A model generated the notes under the pieces. That model worked only from the letters and a program-made list of their open reading frames with translations. It was not told the origin of the DNA and made no database searches. Shown here one piece after another: positions 1 to 12,663 of a stretch of DNA of 64,000 bases (its first letter is position 1; each line of letters opens with the position of its first letter). The stretch spans positions 91,964,334-92,028,333 of the forward strand of contig NC_088775.1 in NCBI RefSeq assembly GCF_954871325.1, given 5' to 3'. A program made the position numbers and the translations under genes. The stretch comes from Gordionus sp. m RMFG-2023. Lineage: Eukaryota; Nematomorpha; Gordioida; Chordodea; Parachordodidae.

Positions 1-1289
1 GGCAAGGATAGCAAAAAAATATAAATAACATAATTTTATAAAAAATCTATCTGTGAATTATCTAGATTCTTAAGAGGTAAAGGTTTTAAAATCTGATCAT
101 TAATAGATAGGATCTCAATCCGTAAAATTATATATTTGTTAATATGAATTCCAGTTATGGATTAGAGATTCACAAAAGCCAAACCAACTGTGGAGTCGAC
201 TTTTTTTTTAAGTTTCGGTTTGCGCTTAATAATGATCTTAAATTTAAAAAAAATTATTTTCTATAATTGATATATTTTAAAATATCTGTAAAAAACAGGC
301 AACATTATTTTTCCTTGTAGAATAAAATGATATTTCTATTACTTTAACTAATTTTAATAAGTCATTAGTTTTCTGGTCTCCAAATCCTGAACCCAAACTC
401 GGTTCAGAGATTTTTCACTGAACCCAAATCTAGACCCATTTTTTTTAGTAGAATTCATATCTCTATTAAAAACAGCTGATGGATGTTATCTAAAATTATT
501 TAACGTTGTAGGCGACAGGTTATAAAACTACTCTTTTTAATTAAAAAGCATCAAAAAGATACTTTCATTGCCTAACAAAATGAAAGAATTACCAAAATTT
601 GGATGGCATAGGCTAGGAAGTTACAAAGAATATTAGTATTGATCAATATTGGAAAAAAATGGATATATTTCAAATAAAAAAAAACATTATAAATATTAAA
701 TTGTGTAAAATTTTATAAAATTGAGTTATTCAGTTGAATGTCAATAAATTTTAAGTGACATTAAAATATAGCATCATCAGTCATGGAGATAAAGGAGAAG
801 GTGAGGTCTACACATCAGCCACTTAAATGTAGGAACCACTGCCTTTATAATATTATTGACATGAAGACTTGAAAATATTATAATTATTTTAAAAATTAAT
901 TATCATCTATATTTTGCAGGACCAAACCGAGGTTTACATGCCATCCCATATTTATCCGAGCTGGACCGGCCTGAAATTTTTTTTTAAAACCTGGGTCGGG
1001 TTGTATATTTTAAAACAAAATATTTTAAAGCACCAATATAAGCTATAAAAATTTTAAAGAAATTTAATATATTTTTAAAATCCACCCAGATCTCCATTAT
1101 TTTGTTCAATAATATTATTCATATTTAAATTTACCATTTTTTTTGCAGGATATTATTTAAAATAAATAAAATTTATATGTAAATGTTTCTCAAAAATAAT
1201 GTTATTACATACATGTTTATCCAAAACTGTTACCATGATAAAAATTTATACATATTGTTTTCCTTTTATTTCATCAATTGATGTATATA
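1..1289. other. AT-rich intergenic DNA, no gene seen
   Basis: No supported coding or RNA gene. A stretch at 900-1015 with ACCGGCCTG and GGGTCGGGT resembles the GC-rich core of the small element nested in the hAT transposon near 26.2-26.4 kb, so it may be a worn copy. Confidence 0.5.
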
Positions 1290-1421
1290 GAGGTAGTGTC
1301 ACTAAGAGGTGTTGCAGGGGCTCAAGCCCTTTATATCCAAAAAAGGTCATTTAAATGTAAGCTAAAATAAGATCATAGAAATATGATCTCTAGAGATTGT
1401 AAAAGAGTAGTGATGCCCCTG
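1290..1421. mobile_element. Short hAT-type MITE
   Basis: The ends are imperfect inverted repeats: GAGGTAGTGTCACTAAG on the left and, read inward on the other strand, CAGGGGCATCACTACTC on the right. GTATATA directly flanks both ends (1283-1289 and 1422-1428), fitting a hAT-size target duplication. It has no coding capacity. Confidence 0.5.
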
Positions 1422-1495
1422 GTATATATAAATAAAATTAATGTCTTCTATAAAAGAAAACAAATGTTAAAATCAGTATTTTTTTGTTTAATCAC

Positions 1496-2545
1496 CAAAA
1501 AAGGAATGATATACTGTAAACCATATTGTAAAAATTCATCCACAATATCTTCATAAAAAGCTATTTCCATATGAAATTCTACTAAACGATAAAAAATATT
1601 AATAAACCCCCAAAAAATTTAAATTAAATAGGCTCTTTATTTGAATAAATATATTTTAAGAAAAGTATTTAACTGTAATACTTAAAAATTGGATCGTTTT
1701 ATGCAATTTATGATGATAATAATGTGGATCACATATAGTAATTAAAAATTGATAGGCATTGTTTCATTCCATTGTAAATCAAGTGATGCTGTTTCAAGAT
1801 TGACTAAATTTGTCTCCATATTTGGGATAAATAGAAGGGGTACAGAAATATCTTCAAATGGTAAAGATTTGTTTATCCAAAGTAACAAACGAGGATCTAG
1901 AGGTAAATGTTTATCCATAATATTAATAATTTTATCAGATGGAAAAGAAAAATGTGAAATCTTTTAAAGAAGGATGGGTAATGATATATGACATTAGTTT
2001 TGCTAAACCACGACCAATATTTTTGAAATAAAATAAGATTAAAACAAATTTATTTTAAATATATACAGATAAAAATATGTGGTTAAGTAAGATCTACTAT
2101 ATATCATACTCCAAGGATGGAACTACCTATAGAAAAAAACAAGATCATTCCTGGATTCGAATCCAGAATTATTGGATTGTGATAAACGCACGGAACGCTA
2201 CTTGAAAGCGTAAAGTATTTTGTTTATAAAAATAAAATATAACGCAATTATATTTTAATAAACCACATAAAATCAATAACGTATAACGCTATACAAAATT
2301 ATTTCCCAAAAGGTTTAAGCACGAATAATATGTACAAATTGATGCTGATATCTTTCAATAGTGTGTCAGGAATTTTATGTTATATTAGTTTTGAGATATT
2401 TATTTTTACCCAAAATTTTACATAATTTTTTATCTTCTCCATTTTTAAAAATAATGAAATTATTTTGTTTTCATGAATTTATTGAAATATCTTTCTTCAT
2501 TTTTGACTTCACGTTTTATTCTTTTTATCACTCCTAAGAATAATT
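1496..2545 (-). pseudogene. Coding-like debris, possibly a hAT transposase relic
   Basis: Several minus-strand stretches read like protein but cannot be joined with credible splice sites: about 2545-2475, 2385-2315, 1960-1744 and 1581-1496. The best stretch (1960-1744) contains DPRLLLWINKSLPFEDI and ends near LQWNETMPINF. This vaguely resembles the region before the C-terminal dimerisation segment of ZBED5-type hAT transposases. Stops separate the pieces. A decayed host gene is the alternative. The assignment is weak. Confidence 0.3.
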
Positions 2546-3245
2546 AAAATTGGTAAGCTCTCATCAAACCTCCCTTTGGAATATATTCAACAAATACAAA
2601 ATACTGATTGTAATAATGGTTATGTATGATTAGTAACATAGTATTATCAGATGAACAATTAAGATTTGCCATTGGTAACCGGAAACATCATTCTGCAACA
2701 TAAATGCCATTCTTAAATATAAACCATATACAAAAGATAAAATTTTTAGTTCTTTTGGTGAATAAAATAAATATTTTTACTTTCTTAAAAATAAAACAGA
2801 ATAAAAATTATAAATATGTCACTGTTGAAAAAAATATTTATTATTTATTTCTACAATTAAAGGTTTGGTAATTATGAAAAGATTATATCACAGATTCATA
2901 ATTTTGAGGGACTCTTCAAATTGTTCAGGGGTTTTGAGCACGTGCACCCACCCCCAACAGTAGTGACGTTACTGCACAATTCCTTATTATTATTATCATT
3001 TTATTATATAAGATTAAAACCCTTTTTTCATGCTACGATGTGCAATTCTTTTAATTATGCTAATTTAATTATATAATAATTAAGCATTTTAAATTTGTTT
3101 CAAAAATATAAAATTAAAGTTTGCCACACCACATCTCAGATATCCTATTATGTCATTGGTTATACTTATATCATGTCTATTTTAATGTAGCCTGTCAACT
3201 CAGTTTATTTCCACCATTATAAATTTAATTATAATAAGATAGGAT

Positions 3246-6200
3246 ATGGGAGATGTAGGAGAAATTAATAATGAACATATGGAAATGTTGCTACAATTTC
3301 AGGTAATCTCTTCTATTTTTGTAAATTTTATACAGATAATAGGATTTAACAGGAATTGATGACATAGCGAATTGCAGAGATATTCTTATAAGTCATGATT
3401 GGAACTTGAAGGTTTTGTGTTATTTCAATAATGTATTTAATTTAATAAAATTGTTTCATTAGGAAGCAGCAAACACGATATTTAATGATGGAGATTTAAC
3501 TAGAGACCTAGAAACCCAAGCAATAAATAATCATTTTTCAACTTCTAATGAAAATTTTATAAACACTTCTGAAAATTATGATGCAAATATGATTCCTTAT
3601 TCTTCCAATTATTCTATGCTAATTAATCAAATGTAAGTATATTTTTTTCATGTTAATAACCAGAGCTTCACACTATTGTGATTATTTATATTTTAGATTA
3701 AAATTAATGTAACTCTTTATAGGTATTATTTATTTTAATAACTTGTTATCTATGTGATATATGTTAAAGGGATAATGTAAGGTCCCCAGACCCAATTCAA
3801 AAGTAAGGCTCCAGGGTTTATGTATCCCAAAATTGACAAAAATAAGCATTTACCACTACATAATAATTCTTTGCTTTATTGTTTATTATATTATATATTA
3901 AATATTTTAAGTTCAAAGCTTGTTTTTAAACATGCTGCTGTTTTTAAAATATCTATTTCCCATTTTTCTAACTTGATACACAATTTTTTCAGATTTAAAG
4001 TTCAAACGGAATTAGCAAATATATTTATGGTAGATTTATGTTTTATAGAGGAAAAAAGGGCCACATACATAAAAAAAATTTTTGATAAACTTTGTTAAAG
4101 TTCCTATCAAAAATAATGGAATCAAATCATATTTCCTGCCTATATTAATATTTATTTTTAATCAGATGAATGAAATTATGATTATGAAATATTATTAAAA
4201 ACCTTAATTTAAACCTAATAATCTTATAAATGGATAACCTTTGTAAGAATTTCATAATTCTTTATTTTTACATTATAAATGGCTTATATATTATTTATCA
4301 TTGAGTATACCTAATTTTTGAGATATATTTTTTTTATATTTAGGCTATAGTCTAAAATACATATTTTTGTAAATTTTAAAAAGGTGTATGCTAGCACTAT
4401 TAAATCAAATATTAAACAATAAGCAATTTATTTTGAATAAATATAATATATAAACAATTAATATATAGATAGATATAATTATTAGGAAAACAGAAATAAT
4501 AAATATACATCTAAAAAATTTAAATAATTTACTTAAATTCGACATATGTTTAATATTATGAAAATAAGAATATTCATATATAATGACAAGAAGATTTTCT
4601 TTTTATTCTCCTTCCTACAACTTGGGACCCGAAAGATCATTATCAAAAAAAAGGAACAAAAGAAAACATCCTATATTATATTATCTTACAAAATAAAAGG
4701 GCTTTAAGGCCACAACACATTCTTAACATTTATATAAATTCTTTTCAAAATTATTAAAAATATTGAACAACTCTTTTTTGGGAGCATTTACATGCTTAAG
4801 ACAATTACTCCCTATATACATAACTAAGGTCAAAATTATGTTCCATCTTTTATGCAAGGCAGGACAGATCTCAACCTTGGACTAGGCATGTTGCAATCAA
4901 ACCATTATCGGGGATTGGTAGCCTTCAAGATAGGAAGGAAAATATATAGTTTTTTTTGTCTAAATTTAACGCAATCTATAATTAATTTCCCTTTTTTTCC
5001 CTCTACTAAATTTAAATATATAAGAAACGCTGCTTTATGCATTTATCTTCAATCATATTTTTTATAAACACGTGATGCAACATGTCGTGACTTTTAAAAA
5101 AAAAGCCATGGTTCTTTTATATGAAATCATGTTCTCGGTAAAAAATTATTTTAATCCAAAAAAAAGGGGGGGGAATATTATATATTAAATTAAAAGTTAT
5201 TAATTAAAAAAATCTTCAATTAATGGCCATAAGATCTCATATTTATTTATTTTTTAAATATAAATTAAATTGAATAAAAGTAATATTAAAAATTTTCCCT
5301 TAGTTTTATGTGACTTACCAAAATTTTTATAATTGACAATACCATTATATTAGACCAAAATTTGTTATCAAATCAAATATAAGAAATAATTAAGCTGTTA
5401 ATTCCTTTAAAAAAAAAACATTAATAAAAAAAAAATTTTGATTTAAAGAAAAATAAATATTATAAGGGCATAAATATGGATGGACATTCAGCTAAATTTA
5501 CATTTATATCTAGAACATTCTCTGCCCTAAGAATAATTTTCCTTGGGGGGTCACTGGAAGTGGAGACATATTAAGTTAATAATTAATATTAGCGGACGAA
5601 GGGTGATCAGGGGGTTGGGGAGAAAAAAAACACTTACAGAATTTATAAAAATATTTATATAATAATTTTGAGATATATATCCAGGGATAATTTGTGATGT
5701 TTACAAATTATACAATGTTATGTTGTTTAATGTTAGATTATCTTTTAATTGCTTATTTTTTTTTTTGTAAAATGTGTGATTGATCGATATTTTTTTATTT
5801 AACGAGAGATGGTTTATAATTTACATTAAACTTTTACTTTTTTTTTTACCTTTAAAAATTGGAATTTTAATCGTATTTAAAATTGATTAAGAGACAAATC
5901 AGATTTTATTTTATTACCGCCAAGACTTAATCACTATACCTGAGTTTAATTCCCTAACAAACATATTTAAATTCCAATGGTTTTAATCCGAACCCTAGCT
6001 ATAATCCCTTCAAATTGAATATATATTTATTCTGCTCTAGCTTCCGCCCTCCTTCTCTTCCTCGTAGATACGCTACACAACATATTTGGGAAAATTTGTA
6101 GCGATGTTGTCGATAAATGTATTGCGTAACTTTAGAGCCATTCTTAAGATGGTATGGTGCCTCGTTTAATATCTAGTTACATCCTAGTATGTATCGATAG

Positions 6201-9200
6201 ATACTCGGTATCTGTATTGACAGATACTTTTAACTTCAACCGATACTAAAAATGATGGTTAACCGTCATAAATAAAGAAAGATAAGAAAAATAGATATGT
6301 ATTTTTTTTTAAAGTATTTAATCACGTGTATATCTTAAAGATTCCGTCTTCTGAGACCTCTCGAAAGTCTGGATCACGACCCTAATACCGAAATCGTTGC
6401 TCGTCATGGTAGCGCTAACGGTGGATGGTTGGACTGGATATATCGGCTCTTCACGCTACCAATCAGATTTGTCTATTACTCTGTCATCGCCTTTTTCCAA
6501 TTTTTCAGTAAATCTTGCATTAAAATATAATCGGATCGGCATTCATGAGTACCCTCACCTGCTAATACTTTTTATCTTTTTTTTAGCATCTATCCTTCCC
6601 GTAACACAAATCAGACGTCTGGCTCATGACCCGGAAGTTGAAATCGACATCTTCTTGCGGAAATACGAACAAGAGTACGGCTCCACCCACCCGACATTTT
6701 ACAGGAGTTCCTATGGCAAAGTTATAATTCCTTTCTTCATTTTTATTTTCACTACCCCCCCCCCCCCTTAATTTCGTCCCATTTTAAAGGGAAGGTATTT
6801 AAATGGACGGAAAATTAGATTGACGTTTATAATTCGAGGTTTTTGTTTTCGATTTAGGAGTAATCCAAGATTAATAAATAGCCGGACCTAACGTTCATAT
6901 CTCGTCTTCTTGGGATCATGTTAGCGTCAATATGTTATTTTTTTTCAACTTTAAATCATATTTTGAGCTCCTTTTTTTAAAAAAAATTTTAAAAAAATCT
7001 TATTTCACCGGAAATGCATGCCACCATGTTTGGAGTACCTCACCGGCTTACGAATTTCGGATAATTTTGTCGCGAAATTTTGAAACTCAATATAATTTGT
7101 ATTAGATATTCCGTTGGTTTTTCATAATAAATTATAAATGGCTCAAAAGTTATCCGATTAAAATTATCCACAATCGATAAGATGGCTGTTCTAAACGTGC
7201 CGGAAATACATTTCCGGTAAATTCGAAATTTTAAAAATTTAAAAAAAACGCGCTCAAAAAAAAAGATTTAAAATTGAAAAAAAAAATAACACTTTGCCGG
7301 GTAAAAAGACACATTGACACGTTACCATATATCTTTCTCCTTTTAAATATGGAAAACGTGAGTTAATCATCATAATATTGTCTAAATAATGCCATAAAAA
7401 AAACAGAAGAAATTAAATGGAGTGGTAGGGGATATTTGTATATGTATATTTTTTCCTTCTTCTTCTCCGTTTATTGGCGATTTCCGGGTTTACCCAGGTT
7501 GGCCAGTCTTCCCTCCAATTTATCTTTTTCCATTTTTTGACGATCTTTGAAGTTTCATTTTTCTCATATCCACCGCTATTCACATTTATCCACGTCATCT
7601 CGGGACTTTCTCTAGGTCTTGATCATCTTACTCCCATCAAAGGTGCGCATCGCTTTACCTGGTCATCTTTTGTTCTACCTTCCACATGCCCAAACCATCA
7701 TCTAAGTCTATTTGTTCTCATTGCCCACTCCAATCATTTTCTATTCCCTTGCTCGCAATTTTTTTTATTTTATTAGTTAATTTATTTTATAATCATATTC
7801 CAAAAAAAATTCCCATATTATCACTTCTCCGTTTAATGGCGATTTCCGGGCCTGCCTCGGGTTGTTTTCCCTCTGATTTAATCATTAGGAAATTTTGTTA
7901 GCAAGGGTTTTTATACGATCGGATGCCCTTCCCTGACATAAACTTCCTTTAGGTAGCTCTTACATCCCGTCGGGGAAACTGTGATCCCCTATTCTAGACC
8001 CAGACCACAGGGAACCCTTTTAGACCTCCATTAGCCGCCAACAGGCGTTGCCACTTCCCCCGCCACGATGAGGCAGAAGGTAGGAATTTGGCGGGATATT
8101 TGTATTATTTACATTTTTTAAATTAATAAACCTGAAAAGGCATTGAGGGACGCCAAATCATCCGCAAAATACCTCCTGGTATACCTCCACGATTTCGATT
8201 CGCAGCCTTGCCGCACTTTTTGTCGATCGGTCCTCAATTCCCAGCTATTTTTGAGCTATGTGCACCCTCGAGATTTTTCTTTGGATCCCTCCACGTCGAA
8301 TAATTTGCCCGAAATATCGTCTCCTCGCAATACCTCGACGACCTTGCCACGCAAAAACGAGAGCGAATGGATCATCTGGGCTTGCGACCGAACCTCCGCT
8401 GAGGGTCGAAAGGTTTTGAGGGGAGCCCTGGGCGGCGGATACTCTAACCACTCAGATTTACGTGATATTTACTCCTCGCGGGAAGAGTATGCCGATTTAG
8501 GCTTATCGAATAACTCCATCTACAATCGCTTCTCTAACAGCTATAACTTAAACCCCGACTTAAACTCTTCTCGCAGCTTCCCCTACGTTGTAGCCCTGAC
8601 GTTGACTGTATACCCTAACGATTTTCTCTTGGCTCAGACGACTTCGAACGGGCTTAAAATGTCGGTGGTGTTTAGGGTATCCGGGGAAAGCGACGTTAAC
8701 GGTAGTAACTCTACTCTTCTAACAGATCCTTCAAAATTTATCGGAGAACTTAAGAAAGCTCTCAGCAGGAATTCCGATGGAGTTAGATTAGCCAGGGAGG
8801 AAAAGTTTTTAATTATATCTAATTTATTAAATCAAATTATACTTGTTATATTCTCTTTTGCTTTTGGCTTCTTATTCGATAATATCTTTCCCTTAAGATT
8901 TTTCTTTTTTAAATTTTTCCAATTTTTTGATAACATTTGAATGGAATTTTCCTTATTTTTAAAAAAATAACGATTTTCCTTTTTTTTTGATTGACACTTT
9001 TCCTCTTCTTTCGCATCTTTTTTGATTGATTGGCACATTTCCTTTTTTGATTGATACTATTCCTTTTTTATTAGACCTTTTCCTTTTTTTGATCGGACTT
9101 TATCCTAGTCCTTTGGGATTTTCCTTTTTTTTGATTGACACTTTTCCTTCCGACTTTTTTTGATTGGACCTTTTCCTTTTTTTGATCGGACTTTATCCTA

Positions 9201-12200
9201 GTCCTTTGGGATTTTTCTTTTTTTGAGCGATTTTTTCCTAAGCCTTTGGTACTTTTCCTTTTTTTTTTGATTGACACTTTTCCTTTTTTATTCTGATCTT
9301 TTCCTTTTTTTTGATTGGGACTTTTTCCCTTTTTGGGTGGGAAACCCTCTATAAAATGCTTCAAAACGATTTTAAACTATAAAAATGCGCTTTTCATTGA
9401 AACGAAACGTTTATATATAGCTCCATCTATATTGTTTTTATATATTAATTGAAATATGTTTTTTTGAGGGGGGCTTATAAACGTTACTTCGCACAAAAAA
9501 CCCGATACCCCATTGGTGGTATCTGCGAACATTATTAATTTTTTTATAAAAAAAATTTTTTTTTTAATCCGTGAAAATCGAGGTCCAAGCGGGAAACGAC
9601 GCTAACCCTGAGGAGGCAGCAGGACGAAGCTCTGGAGCAATCTCTCGAGACGGATCGGAAGAAGTCGGTGGCCAAGGAATTGGAGAGGAAAGCGATGCGG
9701 ACGAAAACGATCAGGACAGAATTCGAAACTTGCAAGAAAGTTTTCGTCAAACAGGTGATTTCAAATATTCGGGTATATTCTCCCTTCCCCCCTCATTCCT
9801 TTAAAAACGTTTATTTTACGAATAGGATAACTTGATTATTCCTAGAGGAATTAGAAGGAAGAATTTTTTTTTCTTGTCAAGTTTTAAAAAACGGTGGGGA
9901 TGAAGGTTTTGCCTTTCCCTTATGTAAAACCAAACCGCATTTCTATCGATTTTCCTTTGTTCCCCGTATATCCCTTTTCTAAAACTCTCAAATAACTTCG
10001 CGGCATGTTCGAGGAGTTTAATTTGCTTCTACAAGACCCGCTCTTGAAAGGATCACCTTTCCTATTTTGCGCACCCCGGATAATTACACCTCTTCGCCAA
10101 TCCTCGGGATTGGTTCCTTATGTGACCTTTAGATTTACATAAATTCGTTAGCCAATCAATTCCCAAATCTTAAAATTAATTTTTAAATGATCTAAGTAAA
10201 TAATTGTTGAAGGTGTCAATCGAAAAGATTTTTTTTTCGAAATTTTTTAGCCAGACCCTGTTTCTTATAGGATTTTCCCCGCGAATTAATTTAAAATAGA
10301 GAGCGCGTGTCTTAATGGTAATGGCGCGTCCCTCATTTACGAATAACACTAAATAATTCGGACACTGTAATCGTCAAAAGATATATGGTCAATGATTTTA
10401 CTACCAATTCTTGCCTCTGGCAATGTGTCATATTTTTCAACTTAAAATCGTTTTTTGAGCGCGTTTTATTTTTTAAATTTAAAATTTTGATTTAGCCGGA
10501 AATGTGTTCCAGAATTAGTGACGTTAAATCACCTGACTTTGACCAGCTCCAATATGGCGTGGTCAATATTATACCCCTTAAAAAAATTGACTTAAATGTC
10601 TAAGTTTAGCCTCAACTTAATGATAGAGACTATTTTTTTTTAGAAATAAAAACTTGGCTCAGCCGTTTTACAGCTGGCCAAAGTTAGATGGGTTTAACAA
10701 CACTATCCACCATATTTAGCCCTTCAATACTCCGGTGAAAAAAAATCAGAGTTAATACTCGGGTGGGGTTTAATGGACCCCAATTTCAAATGCATATATC
10801 TCCAGTTATATTCATTATTTAGATTTAATATTTGGATATAAGATAGAACTAACCTTAAACCCGATAAAATAATTATTTATTTTTATTTCTTAAGTTTAAA
10901 TTAAAAATTATGAGGAGTAATATAATTTGTCCCCGAATTTTCTAAAAAAAAAGCTAACTTTTTTTAAAATTTAAAACATTAAATGAAAAAAAAATTAACT
11001 TATATATCATATAATCATGATAATTCATAACATGGATCTGTATTCTTCAATATAAAAAAAAATTACACTGATACATTCTAATATAAAAAAATATAGAACA
11101 TACAAATTTACTCTGGTGGGGTCTCACAAACCACAATCAGTCACAAAATGCTTATATCTTAAAAACTACTCAACCGAAATGTATGAAATTTGGAATATAG
11201 ATTTCTAAGATATATTTGATGAAGTTACTGAAAAAATCCAGATAATAATATTTAACTCTTTTTATGCAATATCATTTCTAGCATGTCTGGGGTTTCATAT
11301 ACCCCACCGGAGTATTGAAGGGTTAGAAATACCTGTCTTCGTAGATAATTTTACTGATAACTTTACGAGCCATTTATAATTTAATATGAAAAATTAATGG
11401 AAAAAACTAATATAAATTATATTAAGTTTCAAATAGTTAGGGTAGATATTCCAAACATGACGGCATACATTTCCGGTTTAATCATATTTTTAAAAACGTG
11501 CTTCAAAAAAGTGATATAAAGTTGAAAAATTAACACATTAGCGCTAACATATGCACACACACTATAATATAATTATTCAATTTAAATTGACCTTTTAAGT
11601 TTATAATATCAAAACAAATACGATATATATATATATATTATTCAAATATAGTCGGTTATTGATGAAACTATGAATATGCCGTGCCGTGGTATACGAATTT
11701 CGTGACGATTCTTAGATAGAACTATATAATACTAAAATATATATCACACACACTACAATATAATTATTCAATTTAAATTGACCTTTTAAGTTTATAATAT
11801 CAAAACAAATACGATATATATATATAATATTCAAATATAGTCGGTTATTGATGAAACAATGAATATGCCGAGGTGTACTGCAATTTCGTGACGATTCTTA
11901 GATAGAACTATATAATACTAAAATAATATATATATATATGAACAGATCTATATATTTATATATTTTTTTTTTAATCTAGGCTATAGAAGAATTGAAAATG
12001 CGGTTATTGGACGAATTGCCTTCAGAACCCTCGGATCCCCAAAATTCGGTCAAAATCGTGGTCAAACTGCCGAGGGGAAAACGGCTGGAGAGGTCCTTCC
12101 GCTTGGATTCTCCTTTACAAGTATGGATCCCATTTTACCGCCATTCTTTTTATTCCAGTGCATGATATGATTTTTTTTCTTTATTCCTTCTTGGATATAT

Positions 12201-12663
12201 TGTTTATATATTTTTTTTTCCCCATTTAAAGAATCTTTTCAATTTCGTCTTTTGTCATCCCGATTTTGACAACGCTACCGATCCTTCCAAGAGTTACAAT
12301 CACTTTAACCTAGCCACCCATTACCCCAGGAAGATTCTGCCCTGCGATTTAACGCCATCTAATAAGGAATTCATTGTGTCCCGTGTTAAGGCCTTGCTTT
12401 TTAATCGCGATGTCAATTTCAGGGAACTGTTGACTTCCGATTCGGAGATCAGACCTCCTAATAACTTCCTGTCAACGTCATCCTTCGAATGGATTTTGCA
12501 AGACGGTAATAATACTGTTTCTCCTGTCGCCAAAACTATAAATTCTTCTACGGCATCCGAAAAAATCAACGACGATGAGCATGACAATGCTGGAGAACCC
12601 ATTATAACTTTTAAAGACTTTGGATTGACCGAAACGACTGTTGTCTACGTGCAAGACTTGTGA
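3246..12663 (+). CDS. FAF2: FAF2/UBXD8-like UBA-UAS-UBX protein, nine exons
   Basis: Exons by GT-AG and phase: 3246-3302, 3343-3411, 3463-3632, 6356-6507 (or from 6341, same phase), 6587-6720, 8140-8804, 9583-9754, 11980-12120, 12232-12663 (TGA). All phases agree and give about 663 residues; human FAF2 has 445. Domain order matches FAF2. A UBA lies at residues ~12-48 (LLQFQDLTGID, then HDWNLKEAA). A hydrophobic hairpin at ~121-155 (WIYRLFTLPIRFVYYSVIAF) would insert into the ER or lipid-droplet membrane. A thioredoxin-like UAS domain follows (YGSTHPTFY, LLVYLHDFD, WACD). A charged coiled coil at ~410-475 contains RRQQDEALEQSL. The UBX domain has YPRKIL in place of the family's FPR loop and ends VVYVQDL, close to human VLFVQDL. 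Known role: UBX binds p97/VCP and UBA binds ubiquitin in ER-associated degradation and lipid-droplet control. The extra length comes from Ser/Asn-rich loops in the UAS and UBX domains. Recognition is firm; exact splice sites are inferred. Confidence 0.93.
3633..6355 (+). other. FAF2 intron 3
   Basis: This long AT-rich intron separates the UBA exons from the membrane-hairpin exon. The donor is GTAAGT; the acceptor lies at 6340 or 6355 and both keep phase 2. I see no conserved coding in it. Short open frames at 3820-4098 and 4852-5067 have AT-driven composition and no domain. Confidence 0.7.
6922..7302. mobile_element. MITE family A, copy 1 (FAF2 intron 5)
   Basis: This ~380-bp palindromic element has ends that mirror each other: TTTTTTTTCAACTTTAAATC on the left and its complement before 7302. 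Both arms carry a CCGGAAATGCAT/ATACATTTCCGG motif about 90 bp in. Related copies lie at 10418-11545 (split by later insertions) and 27779-28125. Non-autonomous, no ORF. Confidence 0.6.
7440..8092 (-). mobile_element. RTE-type LINE 5' end relic (FAF2 intron 5)
   Basis: On the minus strand, 8092-7897 matches the 5' leader of the RTE copy at 63.5-63.3 kb. Both share a GTCAGGGAAGGGCATCCGATC-type motif of the kind found upstream of RTE ORFs, and a GGCGGCTAATGG segment. The part at 7440-7900 holds two copies of a unit beginning GGCGATTTCCGGG (on plus) rather than coding sequence. No endonuclease or RT coding remains. Confidence 0.6.
8957..9345. repeat. Minisatellite of CTTTTCCTTTTTTTGATTG-like units (FAF2 intron 6)
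   Basis: About a dozen variable 25-35-bp units follow the pattern CTTTTCCTTTTTTTGATTGG, some with GATCGGACTTTATCCTAGTC between them. The block starts ~150 bp after the exon 6 donor. Open frames here are repeat artefacts. Confidence 0.8.
10518..10703. mobile_element. TA-flanked MITE (GTG[TA]..GTTAAA family), FAF2 intron 7 copy
   Basis: This 186-bp element has TIRs reading GTGACGTTAAATCACCTGAC and, from the right, GTGTTGTTAAACCCATCTAA. TA flanks both sides (10516-10517 and 10704-10705), as in Tc1/mariner-type insertions. A near relative interrupts the Gypsy fossil at 61301-61465. Confidence 0.65.
10720..11322. mobile_element. piggyBac-like non-autonomous element
   Basis: Terminal inverted repeats CCCTTCAATACTCCGGTG match outward-in at both ends. 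TTAG occurs exactly at 10716-10719 and 11323-11326. A CCC-starting TIR with a four-base TTAR duplication fits the piggyBac superfamily. The 603-bp body also has subterminal GGTGGGGTTT and its complement AAACCCCAC-type segments. No transposase frame is visible. Confidence 0.65.
11555..11935. repeat. Two tandem copies of a ~191-bp unit with (TA)n
   Basis: A segment beginning CACACACACTATAATATAAT and ending AGAACTATATAATACTAAAA occurs twice in a row with few differences, each copy containing an (AT)n run. It sits just upstream of FAF2 exon 8 at 11980. Confidence 0.8.

Larger units (their letters stand above)
10418..11545. mobile_element. MITE family A, copy 2, split by two later insertions
   Basis: The left half (10418-10512) and right half (11329-11545) match the two arms of the 6922-7302 copy, including the CCGGAAATGTGTTCC and CATACATTTCCGG motifs. 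Between them sit a TA-flanked MITE (10518-10703) and a piggyBac-like element (10720-11322). The whole stack lies in FAF2 intron 7. Confidence 0.6.

Noticed and set aside
1373-1447. Short exon-like frame after a good-looking TTTTATAG acceptor on the minus strand
   Set aside because: It overlaps the hAT-type MITE at 1290-1421 and has no homology, so the frame is probably chance.
2088-2166. tRNA-like boxes (GTGGTTAAGT and GATTCGAATCC)
   Set aside because: No pairing acceptor stem or anticodon arm could be formed; at best a worn tRNA-derived repeat.
6104-6151. ATG with a short hydrophobic start, considered as an alternative FAF2 first exon
   Set aside because: Its donor phase does not fit the next exon, whereas the UBA exons at 3246-3632 fit both by phase and by homology.
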